In this document: in pieces, positions 13,762 to 20,682 of the stretch
How the letters are laid out: each line of letters begins with the position of its first letter
How positions within the stretch are numbered: position 1 is the stretch's first letter
Origin: a virus
DNA length: 23,590 bases
IMG/VR virus record: IMGVR_UViG_3300009030_000346
Coordinates: 1-23,590 of that record
Reading direction: 5' to 3' (one strand)
Translations under genes and position numbers: made by a program
The notes under the pieces: model-generated
Told to the model about the DNA's origin: nothing
What the model saw: the letters and a program-made list of their open reading frames with translations, nothing else
Database searches by the model: none

Positions 13762-14211
13762 ATGAGTTTCGTATTCACTAACTTCAAGCGGGCACTGGCT
13801 GAGGGCGAGATCGACCTCGTCAACGACGACATTCGAGCCGTCCTTGTCATGACCGACACCACGTTCGACGGTGCGGGCGACGAGGACAACGATCGGATGG
13901 ACGACACGACCACCGAGGACTACTGCGACGGCGCGAACCACGACAGCACCCTCGGCCACGCGCTGGCTACCCAGGCTGTCAACCAGGACGATCCGAGCAA
14001 CCGGGCCGAGTTCGACGCGATCGATCTGGTGTTCACCGCCCTCGGTGTCGGCACACGGCAGAACCAAGCCCTCGTCATATTCAAGTGGGTGACGGTCATC
14101 GCCGACTCGATCCCCATCGCGTACATCGACTCAGGTGGGTTCAACTTCGACGGCAACGGCGGCAACGTGACATTCCAGTGGAACGCCCAGGGCATCCTCC
14201 AGGTGACGTGA
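13762..14211 (+). CDS. Virion structural protein of a widespread small family
   Basis: This encodes 149 residues from the ATG at 13762, chosen because AAGGAG at 13749-13754 fits it. The layout matches a widespread small phage protein: an opening FKRALAEGEIDLVNDDIRAV followed by LVMTD, a central variable segment (DTTTEDYCDGANHD), EFDAIDLVFTALGVG, then IFKWVTVIADSIPIAYID and a C-terminal GNGGNVTFQWNAQGILQVT. The family is known from virion or fibre-adjacent genes and its precise job is unsettled. Its stop overlaps the next ATG. Confidence 0.7.
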   Translation: MSFVFTNFKRALAEGEIDLVNDDIRAVLVMTDTTFDGAGDEDNDRMDDTTTEDYCDGANHDSTLGHALATQAVNQDDPSNRAEFDAIDLVFTALGVGTRQNQALVIFKWVTVIADSIPIAYIDSGGFNFDGNGGNVTFQWNAQGILQVT

Positions 14212-14546
14212 TGGGCTGGTACGACGAGGCGCAGGGCATACACAACGACAACGTCGTTGGATGGGCCGTGTGGTTCAGTAGCGGTGCGCAATACTGCTCA
14301 CTGTCCCACACGGCCGACCAGTTGCCCGACGGCGTCGTACAGTGCATGTGGGTCTGGTGGTTCCAGTCGCGGGACCCAGACTACTTCGCCGGGGCGTTCT
14401 ACACACAGGAGGAGTACCCGATCCCGCATTCGGATCGGATTCTCCGGGGCGGTTGGACCGACATGGAGAACCACGACACCATTTGCAAGGCTGCCGCGAA
14501 AGAGTGGTGGCCTCCGAGTTGGATAGGACCGCTCGCCCATGTCTGA
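14211..14546 (+). CDS. Trp-rich hypothetical protein (111 residues)
   Basis: The ATG at 14211 overlaps the previous TGA. The protein is unusually rich in tryptophan (WAVWFSS, MWVWWFQSRD, EWWPPSWIG) with three cysteines, has no clear hydrophobic helix and ends in GPLAHV. I recognise no family. Aromatic-rich surfaces like this can bind sugars, but that is speculation. The overlap with both neighbours supports a real gene within the tail block. Confidence 0.55.
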   Translation: MGWYDEAQGIHNDNVVGWAVWFSSGAQYCSLSHTADQLPDGVVQCMWVWWFQSRDPDYFAGAFYTQEEYPIPHSDRILRGGWTDMENHDTICKAAAKEWWPPSWIGPLAHV

Positions 14547-15348
14547 GAAGTATTTTCTGCGCGGCGTCAATGTAGACACAACCTGCGACCTGGGGTTGGA
14601 CATTGACATGGACATGAACACGGTGCAGGGGTCCGACACCTCCCCTGTTTCTGCGTCGATCAGCTCCAACACGTTCGCGGACAAGTTCAGTTTCGACGTT
14701 GATGTCAGTGGCGACACGCCGGACGACGGCGACATCGACTACAGCCTCAAGATCGACGCCTCAACCGACGTAGACATGCGTGTGCGTGTGCAGGACATCG
14801 ACGACGCAGGATGTTCGATCGGCAGCACGACGACGGGCAGCATCCACGGCGCGCCCATCGGCACGGGTGTCATCACTGGCACGTTGTCGAGTCACGTCTG
14901 GGCCGCAGCGTCCGAGCGGCTTCGCATCATCATTGAGATGCGACGCACGGCGCTGTCGCTGCACGGAACAAAGACGCTTTCAATCGCGGTGTCGCACAAC
15001 GACAGCCACATCACCGCTCAGGGGTTCAGTGCTTCTGCTCCACAGACGCTCACGCCGGATCCCCAGACGATCCCAATCCTGGTTCCCGCGCCGACGATCG
15101 CGCTGACACGTGTCCAGACGCCAGATGCCCATGCGATCCCGCTTCTGCTGCCAGCGCCGACGATCGTGTTCGGAGGTATCAGCAAGACGCCGGATCCTGT
15201 GACCATTCCGCTCGTGCTTACGGCTCCGACGATTCATGTCGTCAAGACACCAGACCCCCAAGCGATTATGATCGTCATTCCGGCCCCGACCATTGATGTT
15301 CCCGGTGCCCCTGGGGCAGTAACGACTACCTGTACCCAGTGGGGATAG
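14539..15348 (+). CDS. Fibre-like protein with four C-terminal repeats (269 residues)
   Basis: It starts inside the end of the preceding gene. The N-terminal half is acidic and beta-like (LGLDIDMDMNTVQGSD, then FDVDVSGDTPDDGDIDYSLK). From about residue 172 four near-identical 20-23 residue units follow, each of the form TPDxxxIPxxxPAPTI plus a short linker, then a final GAPGAVTTTCTQWG. This regular hydrophobic/proline repeat would make a rod-like beta stalk. There is no enzyme or membrane motif. It lies just before tail protein B, so a short appendage or spacer on the tail is a fair inference. A palindrome copy sits in the first linker (15105-15114). Confidence 0.65.
   Translation: MSEKYFLRGVNVDTTCDLGLDIDMDMNTVQGSDTSPVSASISSNTFADKFSFDVDVSGDTPDDGDIDYSLKIDASTDVDMRVRVQDIDDAGCSIGSTTTGSIHGAPIGTGVITGTLSSHVWAAASERLRIIIEMRRTALSLHGTKTLSIAVSHNDSHITAQGFSASAPQTLTPDPQTIPILVPAPTIALTRVQTPDAHAIPLLLPAPTIVFGGISKTPDPVTIPLVLTAPTIHVVKTPDPQAIMIVIPAPTIDVPGAPGAVTTTCTQWG
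15052..15300 (+). repeat. Four tandem coding repeats of about 60-69 bases
   Basis: Units begin at 15052, 15118, 15187 and 15247, each opening with ACGCC or ACACC and encoding TPD, IP and PAPTI-type cores. Unit spacing is 66, 69 and 60 bases. Codon choices differ between units, so the protein pattern is conserved more than the DNA, suggesting an old expansion under selection. Confidence 0.7.
15105..15114. promoter_or_regulatory. Dispersed palindrome site (exact GACACGTGTC), intragenic
   Basis: This exact copy has flanks GCT and CAG, in the linker of the first coding repeat (encodes Thr-Arg-Val). The other three repeat linkers do not contain it. Confidence 0.5.
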
Positions 15349-15352
15349 ACCC

Positions 15353-17659
15353 ATGGCGACACCACGGCCATACCAGTCCAATTTCACGGCGGGAGAGTGG
15401 TCGCCACTGCTGAACGGCCGATCGGATCTCCGCAAGTACGCGAACGCCGCCAGAGAGATGACGAACGTGCTTGTGCAGAAGCATGGCGGGTTTGTCCGGC
15501 GGCCGGGAACGCAGCACGTTGCCGAGGTGAAGTTTCCGGCCAACTCCGGCACGAGGCTCATTGAGTTCCAGTTCTCTGTCGACCAGACATATGTCCTGGA
15601 GGTCGGGGCCGCCTACATCCGGTTTTACCGCGACCAAACGCAGATGACCCAGGTCGCGGGCGACCCGTCTCCCGGCACCATCACCGAGATCGTGGCGCCG
15701 TGGGCTGATGCCGAACTGATCCAGGTCAAGTTCACGCAGTCGGCGGATGTTCTCTACCTCACGCATCCGGACTATGAGGTCCGGACCCTGACGCGGACGG
15801 TCGGGAACGACACCGACCCGACAACGTGGGTCCTCGCACCGCTCGACACACAGGACGGGCCCTATCTGGACGAGAACACGTCGGACGACACGCTGGACCC
15901 GGACGGCACGAGCGGAACTGTCACCATCGTCGCCAGCGCCGCAAACACGTTCGTCGCCACGGACGTCGGGCGGTTGATCCGATTGACGCATCCGACGAGC
16001 AACACGGCGGGGTGGGCCATCATCACCGTCTTTACCAACGACACAACTGTCGATGTCGAGGTCCAGGTGGACTTCACCAGTCTCGCGCCGACGACCCGGT
16101 GGAGACTGGGGAGATGGTCCGACACGACCGGGTGGCCGTGGGCGGTCACGTTCCACGAGCAGCGGCTTATCTTTGGCGGGAGCCGCAGCAATCCCACAAC
16201 GTATTGGGGCAGCGAGGTCGGCGACTTCCCCAGCTTCTCACCGAGCGACCTGAGCGACGTGACGACGGTCATCGCGACGCACGCGGTCACTGGGACCATC
16301 GACAGCAATGAACTCAACGGCATCCAGTGGATCCTGTCGGACCCGCGTGGCCTGCTGATCATGACGTCCGGCGGCGTATTCGCCCGTCCCAAGAGCGACG
16401 CCCCGCTCACGCCGGACGACACCGGAATGCGGCTGCAAGACCCGACCGGGTCCCATGCGACAGCCCGCGCGTTGCGCTTGCCCGGCGCTGCGTTGATGGT
16501 CGCCAAGAGCGGGAGACGTGTCCACGAGTTGATCTACAACTTCGACGTCGACCGCGTGATCGCGCCGGACCTGTCGATCCTGGCTGAACATATCTCCGAG
16601 TCGGACATCGTCTACACGGCTTACCAGCTTGAACCCAACAGCATCATGTGGGCGATCCTGACCAACGGGATACTCGTCGGCATGACGTACGAGCGGACCG
16701 AGCAGATCATTGGATGGCATCGGCACCCGATCGCGGGGTCCCTCAACGGCTCGGACAACCCGACCGTCGACTCGATCGCGTCTATCCGTCAGGGAAGCGA
16801 CGACCAGCTTTGGATGATTGTCCAGAGAACGATCAACGGGATGATCCGGCGATACGTCGAGTTCCAGCAGGTGCAACTCGGCCGCACGGCACACCAAGAG
16901 GACGCTTGGCACCTCGATTCCGCGCTGGCGGTCGACAACCCGCTCCCGATCGCGAATGCGACACAAGCGAACCCGGTGATCATCACGACGTCGGTCGCGC
17001 ATGGACTCGTCTCTGGCGATTTCGTCCGGATCCGCGACGTTGTCGGCATGACGGAGTTGAATCAGAACGTCTACAAGGTCGCAGGCGAGACGGCGACTAC
17101 GTTCCAGTTGCGGGATCCCGACGACGATTCGGGGATCGACGGGACGGGGTTCACTGGGTACATCAGCGCGGGCGCGGTGTATAAACACGTGACGGTCATC
17201 AGTGGGCTCGGCCATCTTGAAGGTGAGACTGTCGGCGTGTTGGCCGATGGGGGCAGACACCCCACCAAAGTTGTCGCAGGCGGGTCGATCACGCTCGAAT
17301 ACGGGGCCAGCCGGATCCTGGTGGGGCTGGCCTTTGATTGGGCGTACGAATCCATGCCGATCGTCGACCTGACGCCGGGCGCCGACACGCGCGGGGCCGC
17401 CAACCGGATCGCGCAGGTCAACCTCTGGCTGAATCGCTCGATCGGCGGTCGGCTCGGCACGAACGAGAAGCCCGGCGACATCATCGAATACCGTTCCTTT
17501 GGCGACGAGATGAAGCCGGTCGAACTGTTCACTGGTGTCCTGGAGGCTGCGTTCCCCGGCAGCAGCGGGCCGGAGGCCACCATCCGCATCACGGGCGACG
17601 GGCCTCTGCCATTCAACCTGCTCTCTATGTCGGCGGAGATCACTTCGGATGAACTTTGA
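15353..17659 (+). CDS. Tail tubular protein B / nozzle protein (T7 gp12-like)
   Basis: This encodes 768 residues, starting four bases after the previous stop. The N-terminus is the family hallmark: SNFTAGEWSPLLNGRSDLRK, then ANAAREMTNVLVQKHGGFVR and RPGTQHVAEV, reading on to TYVLEVGAAYIRFYRD. It continues as a long beta-propeller-like body (WAVTFHEQRLIFGGSRSNPT is another typical block, about residues 263-282). Residues about 529-612 hold an inserted small sandwich (VIITTSVAHGLVSGDFVRIR, then VYKVAGETATTFQLRD), a common insertion in phage tail proteins. The protein forms the nozzle through which DNA leaves. Length is close to T7 gp12 (about 790). Two half-site palindromes lie inside it (15586 and a weaker one at 16513). 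Confidence 0.87.
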   Translation: MATPRPYQSNFTAGEWSPLLNGRSDLRKYANAAREMTNVLVQKHGGFVRRPGTQHVAEVKFPANSGTRLIEFQFSVDQTYVLEVGAAYIRFYRDQTQMTQVAGDPSPGTITEIVAPWADAELIQVKFTQSADVLYLTHPDYEVRTLTRTVGNDTDPTTWVLAPLDTQDGPYLDENTSDDTLDPDGTSGTVTIVASAANTFVATDVGRLIRLTHPTSNTAGWAIITVFTNDTTVDVEVQVDFTSLAPTTRWRLGRWSDTTGWPWAVTFHEQRLIFGGSRSNPTTYWGSEVGDFPSFSPSDLSDVTTVIATHAVTGTIDSNELNGIQWILSDPRGLLIMTSGGVFARPKSDAPLTPDDTGMRLQDPTGSHATARALRLPGAALMVAKSGRRVHELIYNFDVDRVIAPDLSILAEHISESDIVYTAYQLEPNSIMWAILTNGILVGMTYERTEQIIGWHRHPIAGSLNGSDNPTVDSIASIRQGSDDQLWMIVQRTINGMIRRYVEFQQVQLGRTAHQEDAWHLDSALAVDNPLPIANATQANPVIITTSVAHGLVSGDFVRIRDVVGMTELNQNVYKVAGETATTFQLRDPDDDSGIDGTGFTGYISAGAVYKHVTVISGLGHLEGETVGVLADGGRHPTKVVAGGSITLEYGASRILVGLAFDWAYESMPIVDLTPGADTRGAANRIAQVNLWLNRSIGGRLGTNEKPGDIIEYRSFGDEMKPVELFTGVLEAAFPGSSGPEATIRITGDGPLPFNLLSMSAEITSDEL
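15586..15595. promoter_or_regulatory. Dispersed palindrome, half-sites conserved (GACA-TA-TGTC)
   Basis: A perfect ten-mer palindrome with a TA centre lies inside the nozzle gene. The wider context CCAGACATATGTCCTGG continues the symmetry imperfectly. It encodes Thr-Tyr-Val, a conserved part of the family, so chance is possible. Confidence 0.35.
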
Positions 17660-18155
17660 GGTCACTCCGTTCGAGCCGATGGATCTTGAGGCGTTCAGGG
17701 GAACCAGCCTGACCTACGGCTCGGCGTTCGAGGACTGGGCGCAGGAGATCGTCGCCTCGCACCAACGGGACGGCCGCGTCTGGACGGGCAGGTGGAACGG
17801 CGCGGTTGCGGCGGTCGCTGGTTACGCGGAGCCTTGGCCGGGCCGGGCGTGCATCTGGATCGCAATCCTCGACGATTTCCCGCAATCAGTGAACGGAGCC
17901 GTCGCGCTCGCGCTCACTCGTCTCGGAAGGAAGCTGATCAGCGGGATGCCGCACCGGCGTATTGAGGCGACAGTGTTGGCGGGTTTCGACGCGGGCGAAC
18001 GATGGGCGCGAATGCTGGGCTTTGAATACGAGGGCACGTTGCGGTGTTATGATCCGCTGGGAAGGGATCATCAACTCTTTGCCATCGTGAGGTCTGAGCA
18101 ATGGCACCCCTCATCCCCATCATCGGCCTCGTCGGATCACTCGCTTCCGGTGTAG
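17649..18155 (+). CDS. GNAT-like internal virion protein (T7 gp13-position)
   Basis: This encodes 168 residues. The ATG at 17649 lies inside the end of the nozzle gene. The C-terminal half has a GNAT-like ending (EATVLAGFDAGERWARMLGF then EYEG, about residues 105-131) and a preceding strand-helix unit, but the acetyl-CoA loop (Q/R-x-x-G-x-G/A) is not evident, so activity is doubtful. Small GNAT-fold proteins between tail protein B and the internal core genes are common in podophages, and T7 gp13 occupies the same place. It overlaps the next gene by 55 bases. A structural or assembly role is more likely than acetylation. Confidence 0.65.
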   Translation: MNFEVTPFEPMDLEAFRGTSLTYGSAFEDWAQEIVASHQRDGRVWTGRWNGAVAAVAGYAEPWPGRACIWIAILDDFPQSVNGAVALALTRLGRKLISGMPHRRIEATVLAGFDAGERWARMLGFEYEGTLRCYDPLGRDHQLFAIVRSEQWHPSSPSSASSDHSLPV

Positions 18156-18574
18156 TTGCGATCGGATCGGCGGTTGTCGCCTCCAAGCAAGGCAGGGAGA
18201 GAGCCGAACTGGCCGAACAGGCCGGGGGGATCGAGGCTGATCGCGTCCGACGCGAGGGCAGGCGTTCCAAAGCGGACAGGGCCGTGCGTTTCGGGGCAAG
18301 TGGGGCTGTCCTTGGAACCGGCAGCACGCTGGACGTTCTGGCCGACGAGGCGGCGGAAATCGAGGAAGAAGCATTGCTTCGAGCCTTCGGTGGCGACCTT
18401 ACCGCCGCCAACCTCCGGGCACAGGCCGGGCAGACGCTCGCCAGCGGGATCATTACCGGAATCGGCTCATTCGGGACTGCGGTCGGGTTCGCTGGCGAGA
18501 TAGGTGACATCTTGAAACCGGCCGGAACGAGCCCGATCACCGTCCCGTCGTCCCTGATCGGACCCGTAGGATGA
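18101..18574 (+). CDS. Small internal core/ejection protein (T7 gp14-like)
   Basis: This encodes 157 residues. The N-terminus is hydrophobic (PLIPIIGLVGSLASGVVAIG, about residues 3-22), then a charged helix (QGRERAELAEQAGGIEADR), then the family-like block FGASGAVLGTGSTLDVLADE (about 63-82), and a glycine-rich hydrophobic segment near 115-137. This mixture of membrane-seeking and coiled regions is typical of gp14-type proteins, which are ejected and insert in the outer membrane to start the DNA channel. Position and size fit (T7 gp14 is 196 residues). It ends in an ATGA overlap with the next gene. Confidence 0.68.
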   Translation: MAPLIPIIGLVGSLASGVVAIGSAVVASKQGRERAELAEQAGGIEADRVRREGRRSKADRAVRFGASGAVLGTGSTLDVLADEAAEIEEEALLRAFGGDLTAANLRAQAGQTLASGIITGIGSFGTAVGFAGEIGDILKPAGTSPITVPSSLIGPVG

Positions 18575-20682
18575 CCCGCGTCCGCACCTCTCCGCTGAGC
18601 ATCCCGATCCCCACCGGCGGGGCCCGGCAAGCGCTGGGACTCTCTGGAGACATATCCAGAGCGACGACGGCGATCGTTACCGCGCTTGATAGATTCCGGC
18701 AGACCGTCAACCGCCGGAAGGTCATCACGGCCGAAACGAAATGGCTCAGCTTCCTGGCGAACGCCCAAGACGAGGTCGCGGAACTCGACCCCGACGACCG
18801 ATTGACATCGTTCCAAGCCCAAGCCAAAGAGTTCGGCAAGACGTTCAGCAACGTCAAGGACGGAGCGCTTCGCCAGGAAATGCAACTCGGTTTCGCGCGG
18901 GATGCGGCCCGGACCGAGATTCGCGTTCAACGCGACGCCCGCAAGGCCGAGGTTTCGGTGTCGAACGCTGCCCTTGAGGAACTGGGCGGCGAACTGCGTG
19001 CCAAGGCGCTGCGCGGCGAAAACACCCTGCAGGAGTCCATGGACCGGTACAGCGAGCGAGTGGATTGGCTGATCAACCATTCACATACGGCGCTGGAGGC
19101 AACGCAGAAGAAACGAGCGTTCGCTATCCAGATGGTCCGGACCCAGTTCGGAAGGATCAAGACGTCCGGCGAACTGACCGCGATCGCGAAGCACAAGATG
19201 ATCGGGGACCTTCTGGACTCCGACCTCGCCGCCGAGAACATGGACGCCGGAGAGATGGCGAACAAGCGCGACGAGAGCGTCAACATACTGGTCCAGGAGA
19301 CGCACCGGCTGGTCAATATCGCCTCGTCCGCCGTGATCCTCCCGAACGGCGGGGAAATGCTGGACACCATCGAAGATCAGGTCAGGAACATGCCGGACGT
19401 GATCGGAACGCTCAAGAGCGTCGCGCTGGCGGACATTGCCGCGTTCGGCATCCGCCGGGCTGCGATCGACGTTGACGCGCAGACGATCACGCATCAGTTC
19501 GCCCTTGATAAACCGCTGACCGGCCAATGGTCGCCGACGACGCTGAATGCGGCTTACGAAACGATCCAAGACGATACCCACGCGAGCATGGCTGATATCG
19601 GTGCGTGGTTCGCACGCGGGACGACGGGATTCCCGGACAACTTCAGGAAAGACTATCGCAACCTGTGGGACGCGGATTCGCGGTCGTTCGACCTCGCTAT
19701 GGCGATGGAAACGTACCGGGCGATCTCGGCCCAGCCCGGCGGCAAGGACCGGGTTGACCAGATGCTCGCCGAGACGGACATGAGCGACGTCGCGCAGACA
19801 ACTGTCAGGATGATCGCGATGGACGAACTCCTGGCCCCGCAAGTTCTCGAAATGATGTCCAGCCCGGACGCCAAGGCGACGCTGAATCGTGTCGCCAGCG
19901 ACCTCCAGGATCCGCTGATGATCGACGGCGACCAGTGGCGGGACGACATCGACAACTCGTTCGAGGGCCTTGGCGACGTCATGGTCAACAGAGAGGCATT
20001 GGCCGACTGGCGGGCCGGAGTCATGTTCAACATGCTCGCGAGGCAAGCCGCTGGCGCTATCGACCCGCTTGAACGCAAGGACGCCTACACCGGCGCCTCG
20101 AAGTTCGCCGTCGAGAACCTCAAGGGGCGATGGAAAGCACTCGACTTCGATATCGGTAACTGGGACTTTGTCCTGGTCCCGAAGTTCGTGGACGCGTCTC
20201 CAGCGATGACCGCATTCCTCAATGACCACGTCTCCGGCGACGAAACGCTGTATAGCTTGATCATCACGGTGGACGCGGACAAGAACCAGTTGCTCCCGTT
20301 CACCGAGGACGGCCAGATCACCGGGATCGCGTCATGGAATCCCGACACGGGCGAGGGCCAGATGCTCCGGCCCGATTCCAAGGGATGGAACGCTGCCATC
20401 AGGACCGTTCTGCCCGGCTCAAGGGCCATCGAACGCGACCAATGGCACCCGTATATGAGACAGTCGTCACACCAGGGCGGGTACATAGAACAGGCCGATC
20501 CAACGCTGGCGAGGAAGCTGTACGGGCAGGCAAAGGCGTATCTTGAGTCGATTGGAACGCTGTCCGACGATGACGCGGTGGCGAGCGAGCAAGTCTCTCG
20601 GATGGCCGAAGTCGTCGCCAAGACAAGGGGCTGGTTCGGCCTGATCCAACCGGAGCCTGCTGGTGACGCGGCTACCCAGTAG
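18571..20682 (+). CDS. Internal core/ejection protein (T7 gp15-like)
   Basis: This encodes 703 residues, starting in an ATGA overlap. The sequence is mostly helical and charged with no signal peptide: AKEFGKTFSNVKDGALRQEM, ALRGENTLQESMDRYSERVD and LDDLLDSDLAAE-like stretches read as long helices, as in the periplasmic tube protein gp15 of T7 (747 residues). The C-terminal part (about 510-700) is less helical with Trp-rich patches (KGRWKALDFDIGNWDFVLVP). Sequence similarity to T7 cannot be judged by eye; the assignment rests on size, helical content and its fixed place between the small core protein and the giant gene. A half-site palindrome lies at 19797. Confidence 0.68.
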   Translation: MTRVRTSPLSIPIPTGGARQALGLSGDISRATTAIVTALDRFRQTVNRRKVITAETKWLSFLANAQDEVAELDPDDRLTSFQAQAKEFGKTFSNVKDGALRQEMQLGFARDAARTEIRVQRDARKAEVSVSNAALEELGGELRAKALRGENTLQESMDRYSERVDWLINHSHTALEATQKKRAFAIQMVRTQFGRIKTSGELTAIAKHKMIGDLLDSDLAAENMDAGEMANKRDESVNILVQETHRLVNIASSAVILPNGGEMLDTIEDQVRNMPDVIGTLKSVALADIAAFGIRRAAIDVDAQTITHQFALDKPLTGQWSPTTLNAAYETIQDDTHASMADIGAWFARGTTGFPDNFRKDYRNLWDADSRSFDLAMAMETYRAISAQPGGKDRVDQMLAETDMSDVAQTTVRMIAMDELLAPQVLEMMSSPDAKATLNRVASDLQDPLMIDGDQWRDDIDNSFEGLGDVMVNREALADWRAGVMFNMLARQAAGAIDPLERKDAYTGASKFAVENLKGRWKALDFDIGNWDFVLVPKFVDASPAMTAFLNDHVSGDETLYSLIITVDADKNQLLPFTEDGQITGIASWNPDTGEGQMLRPDSKGWNAAIRTVLPGSRAIERDQWHPYMRQSSHQGGYIEQADPTLARKLYGQAKAYLESIGTLSDDDAVASEQVSRMAEVVAKTRGWFGLIQPEPAGDAATQ
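19797..19806. promoter_or_regulatory. Dispersed palindrome, half-sites conserved (GACA-AC-TGTC)
   Basis: Both half-sites are intact with a non-palindromic AC centre, in the gp15-like gene (encodes Thr-Thr-Val). It is the only copy in the 5 kb between 16513 and 21687, the sparsest stretch. Confidence 0.3.

Noticed and set aside
16238-17665. 475-codon open frame on the minus strand opposite the nozzle gene
   Set aside because: It lies wholly within a well-recognised tail protein B, is Arg/Asp/Val-rich with no known motif, and is what a GC-rich coding strand produces in its antisense frame.
18642-18661. Perfect inverted repeat CTCTGGA/TCCAGAG with a six-base loop
   Set aside because: It is inside the start of the gp15-like gene with no T tract. 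It may form locally in RNA, but nothing ties it to a function, and seven-base inverted repeats are expected by chance in a window this size.
17938-20229. Two long minus-strand frames (380 and 382 codons) opposite the core-protein genes
   Set aside because: They span several + strand genes with good starts and overlaps, contain no recognisable domain, and have shadow-type composition.
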